This document shows, piece after piece, positions 5,042 to 7,449 of a stretch of DNA of 7,449 nucleotides; position 1 is the stretch's first letter; each line of letters starts with the position of its first letter. The notes beneath the pieces are model-generated. The model ran no database searches and was not told the DNA's origin. It saw only the letters and a program-made list of their open reading frames with translations. The translations under genes were made by a program, and so were the position numbers. The DNA is from Chitinophagaceae bacterium UBA4412 (GTDB lineage Bacteria; Bacteroidota; Bacteroidia; Chitinophagales; Chitinophagaceae). The stretch covers positions 1-7,449 of the forward strand of contig DGQO01000281.1 in assembly GCA_002400445.1 (NCBI GenBank). Reading direction: 5' to 3'.

Positions 5042-7449
5042 ATGACCTATCAGTATACATCAACCCGGGAGAAAAAACATTTTGTCATTGGCATTGGCGC
5101 ATCCGCCGGCGGTCTTGAAGCATTACATGATCTTTTTGATAATATGCCGATGGATACCGGCTGCTCATTTATAGTGGTGCAGCATCTTTCTGCCGATCAT
5201 AAAAGTATGCTGGGAGATTTGCTGGCCAAGCATACACTCATGCGTGTGATGGAAGCTGAACACGACACCGTGCTGGAGGCTGACCATATTTATGTAATTC
5301 CAAGCGGTAAACTGATTTCTGTAAAAGATGGCCTACTGCAACTGGAACAAAAACAGAAAAACAAATTACCAAATTATGCCATTGATGTTCTGTTCTCCTC
5401 CCTGGCTGCACACAATGGAGGCTACGCTGTGGGTATTGTACTTTCAGGCACAGGCACCGATGGCACCCGTGGTATAGAAGAAATTAAAAACGCCGGAGGT
5501 TTGGTCATTGTGCAGGATCCTGGCACCGCAGCGTTTGACGGCATGCCAAATAGTGCTGTAGCCACTGGCCTGGCGGATATGATTTTACCACCAGAGCTCA
5601 TCGGCGAAGAACTTTTGGAATTTATTTCGGAGCCACCACTCGTTCGCTCCCTCCGTTTGTATGCGCTTAAGGATGAAGCTTTGCTCAAAGAAATCCTGGC
5701 CTTGCTCAAAAAACAAACAGGTAATGATTTCTTTAATTATAAAAGACCAACTCTTTTCCGGCGCATTGCAAAAAGGATGGCAGAGTTATCAATCAAATCG
5801 CTTGATAAGTATTTTCTTAAGCTGCAGGAAAATGAAGAAGAACAAAAAATATTAGGCAAAGAATTCCTGATTAACGTAACAAGGTTTTTCAGAGATTCAG
5901 AACCCTTTACTATTTTGCGCCAGATGGCTATTCCACAGCTCATGAATAGCAAAGCGCCCGCGGAGCTGGTAAAAGTGTGGAGCGTAGCCTGCAGTACTGG
6001 TGAAGAAGCATATTCCCTGGCTATCCTGCTACAGGACTATTTGCAGCGTAACCCTAAAGCAGCACAGGTAAAAATATTTGCTACAGATATTGATGCAGCG
6101 GCACTCGATCATGCCTCCCGTGCCTTATACCCTTTTTCAATAGAGAAGGATGTGCCGGGAGAATTTTTGGAAAAATATTTTCAAAAAGAAGATGAAGGCT
6201 ACCGGGTTATTTCCGTGGTGCGGAAGATGGTGGTTTTTGCCAATCACAATATTTTAAGAGATGCGCCATTTAGCCGTGTTGATCTCGTATCCTGCCGCAA
6301 TATGCTTATCTATATGGACAATGATTTGCAGAGAAAAGTATTGAACAAACTATATTTTGCACTCAACCTGAATGGTTATTTACTACTGGGTAACAGTGAG
6401 CATGTTGGCCTGTTAAGACCCGCCCTCCAAGAGGTGGATCGCAAATGGAAATTGTATAAATGCATTTCTAAAACGGCGGTAGCAGAACGGGAAACCGTTT
6501 TTTCTCCACTCGATAATTTATCGTACCGCAGCGCTTACACCGTGAAGCAGAAAAACCCTTTGCAGCACTTGTCCGAATGTTTTAAAGAAACATTGCTGGA
6601 AGAAAGAAACATGGCAGGGATCATGGTAGATAAGGACCTGAATGTAAAACAAGCCCTTGGCAACTTTAGAAATTTTCTCCATTTTCCTGAGCAACAATTT
6701 AATTTAAGTGTGCTAAAATTGGTAGGACAGGATCTTTCGATAGCGCTCGGTATAGCACTAAGAAAAGCATTAACGAATGATGAACCGGTGGTAATGAACA
6801 AGGTGGCGGTACATGATGGTAATGAAAAAAAATATATTAACGTTATCATTCGCCCATACCTTAATCCGCAGGATTATACACAGCCTTATCTTTTCCTCAT
6901 CCTTGAAGAAGATCGGCAAGCCAGCAGGATTACACAGGATGTAACTGATCAAACTATTACTTCGGCAGATCGCATTGCGGAACTGGAGAAGGAACTAAAT
7001 GATACCCGGGAAAATTTGCAGGCTGTGATAGAAGAACTGGAAAGTGCAAATGAGGAGATGCAGAGTGCAAATGAAGAAATGATTTCTACTAATGAAGAAT
7101 TGCAGAGTACAAATGAAGAATTACAATCACTGAATGAAGAACTTCATACGGTGAGTAGTGAGCACCAGGATAAAATAAAAGAACTGGTTGAATTGAATGA
7201 TGACCTGGATAATTATTTCCGTAATTCTGACATCGGGCAAATCTTCATTGATGAAGAAATGATTATCCGGAAATTTAGCCCCGGCGTTTTGCGGCTTATT
7301 AATCTCATTCCTTCTGATGTAGGTCGCTCTATCAAAGATATCACCCACAATATACAGGACGAAGACCTTGTAAATGATGTGCAGCTTGTGATGGCAAGTG
7401 GCAGTTCCATAGAGAAAGAAATAATGCTAAACAATGATGCGCATTATAT
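5042..7449 (+). CDS. CheB-CheR fusion with PAS domains (partial, 3' end missing)
   Basis: This frame is open for 802 codons to the window end. It starts with CheB methylesterase (about 12-195), which has nucleophile Ser21 in GASAGG, His48 in VVQH, Asp140 in GTDG, and the GMP loop at 167-169. The receiver that normally precedes CheB is absent. CheR follows (about 206-475). Its N-terminal part has NVTRFFRD (278-285), the SAM-binding motif is at 312-322 ([11 protein letters not shown]), the acidic strand end is at 346-351 (FATDID), and SCRN at 417-420 leads into LIY. In the classical pathway CheR methylates and CheB demethylates chemoreceptor glutamates. Residues about 505-625 resemble the PAS-like domain usual after CheR in these fusions. 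A long helix (about 640-725) with heptad repeats then leads to another PAS domain (about 720 onward), cut by the edge. Relatives often continue into HisKA and HATPase, but this is not visible here. The ATG is fixed by a TAA at 5036-5038 in frame. The gene diverges from the response regulator gene across 56 bp. No receptor, CheA or CheW gene is in view. Confidence 0.95.
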   Translation, partial: MTYQYTSTREKKHFVIGIGASAGGLEALHDLFDNMPMDTGCSFIVVQHLSADHKSMLGDLLAKHTLMRVMEAEHDTVLEADHIYVIPSGKLISVKDGLLQLEQKQKNKLPNYAIDVLFSSLAAHNGGYAVGIVLSGTGTDGTRGIEEIKNAGGLVIVQDPGTAAFDGMPNSAVATGLADMILPPELIGEELLEFISEPPLVRSLRLYALKDEALLKEILALLKKQTGNDFFNYKRPTLFRRIAKRMAELSIKSLDKYFLKLQENEEEQKILGKEFLINVTRFFRDSEPFTILRQMAIPQLMNSKAPAELVKVWSVACSTGEEAYSLAILLQDYLQRNPKAAQVKIFATDIDAAALDHASRALYPFSIEKDVPGEFLEKYFQKEDEGYRVISVVRKMVVFANHNILRDAPFSRVDLVSCRNMLIYMDNDLQRKVLNKLYFALNLNGYLLLGNSEHVGLLRPALQEVDRKWKLYKCISKTAVAERETVFSPLDNLSYRSAYTVKQKNPLQHLSECFKETLLEERNMAGIMVDKDLNVKQALGNFRNFLHFPEQQFNLSVLKLVGQDLSIALGIALRKALTNDEPVVMNKVAVHDGNEKKYINVIIRPYLNPQDYTQPYLFLILEEDRQASRITQDVTDQTITSADRIAELEKELNDTRENLQAVIEELESANEEMQSANEEMISTNEELQSTNEELQSLNEELHTVSSEHQDKIKELVELNDDLDNYFRNSDIGQIFIDEEMIIRKFSPGVLRLINLIPSDVGRSIKDITHNIQDEDLVNDVQLVMASGSSIEKEIMLNNDAHY
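7040..7144 (+). repeat. 21-bp tandem units coding a heptad-repeat signalling helix
   Basis: Residues 667-701 of the CheB/CheR fusion contain five consecutive heptads of the form S-x-N-E-E-[M/L], each followed by Gln, Ile or His. At the DNA level these are five 21-bp units sharing a core close to AATGAAGAA, exact in four units and AATGAGGAG in the first. The segment predicts an uninterrupted coiled coil linking the PAS-like domain after CheR to the next PAS domain. This type of NEE-rich helix is common in CheB/CheR-PAS kinases, so the repeat is probably a family trait and not a recent expansion. Confidence 0.8.

Noticed and set aside
5422..5952. Minus-strand open frames of 95 and 71 codons, and a plus-strand frame of 64 codons in another phase
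   Set aside because: All lie within the well-supported CheB/CheR coding frame and have low-complexity or unrecognisable translations.

Overview
The window is a signal-transduction locus of four genes, with almost no non-coding DNA and no RNA gene, mobile element or CRISPR array that I can see. The likely host is a member of the Bacteroidota, perhaps of the Chitinophagaceae or Sphingobacteriaceae type. This rests on the very long soluble multi-PAS kinase, the Rcp1-like single-domain response regulators, the lack of clear Shine-Dalgarno sequences before the starts, and a TAnnTTTG promoter element. The placement is inferred from style, not from a search.

Layout: positions 1-171 (+) hold the C-terminal end of a receiver-domain protein cut by the window edge. 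It converges with and overlaps by 6 bp a 1441-residue histidine kinase on the minus strand (166-4491). That kinase has nine PAS-type modules, a HisKA domain and an HATPase domain, and no membrane segment or receiver. Upstream of it on the same strand, after 98 bp, is a 131-residue single-domain response regulator (4590-4985). A 56-bp divergent intergenic region separates this from a plus-strand gene starting at 5042, which runs off the window end at 7449. That gene is a CheB methylesterase-CheR methyltransferase fusion followed by a PAS-like domain, a heptad-repeat signalling helix and a further PAS domain. A kinase module probably follows outside the window.

How they may work together: the minus-strand receiver and multi-PAS kinase look like one transcription unit and a natural phosphotransfer pair. 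The divergent CheB/CheR fusion shares their control region and may feed into the same relay. Neither receiver shows a DNA-binding output domain, so the output is probably protein-protein signalling or a relay to proteins coded elsewhere. These links are inferred from gene order only.

Nothing here is clearly a new class of system. The points most worth a second look are the paired order of the PAS modules, one PAS module with a changed D-I-T motif, the self-complementary convergent stop codons, a 10-bp direct repeat before the kinase gene, and a CheB/CheR protein with no chemoreceptor genes in view.
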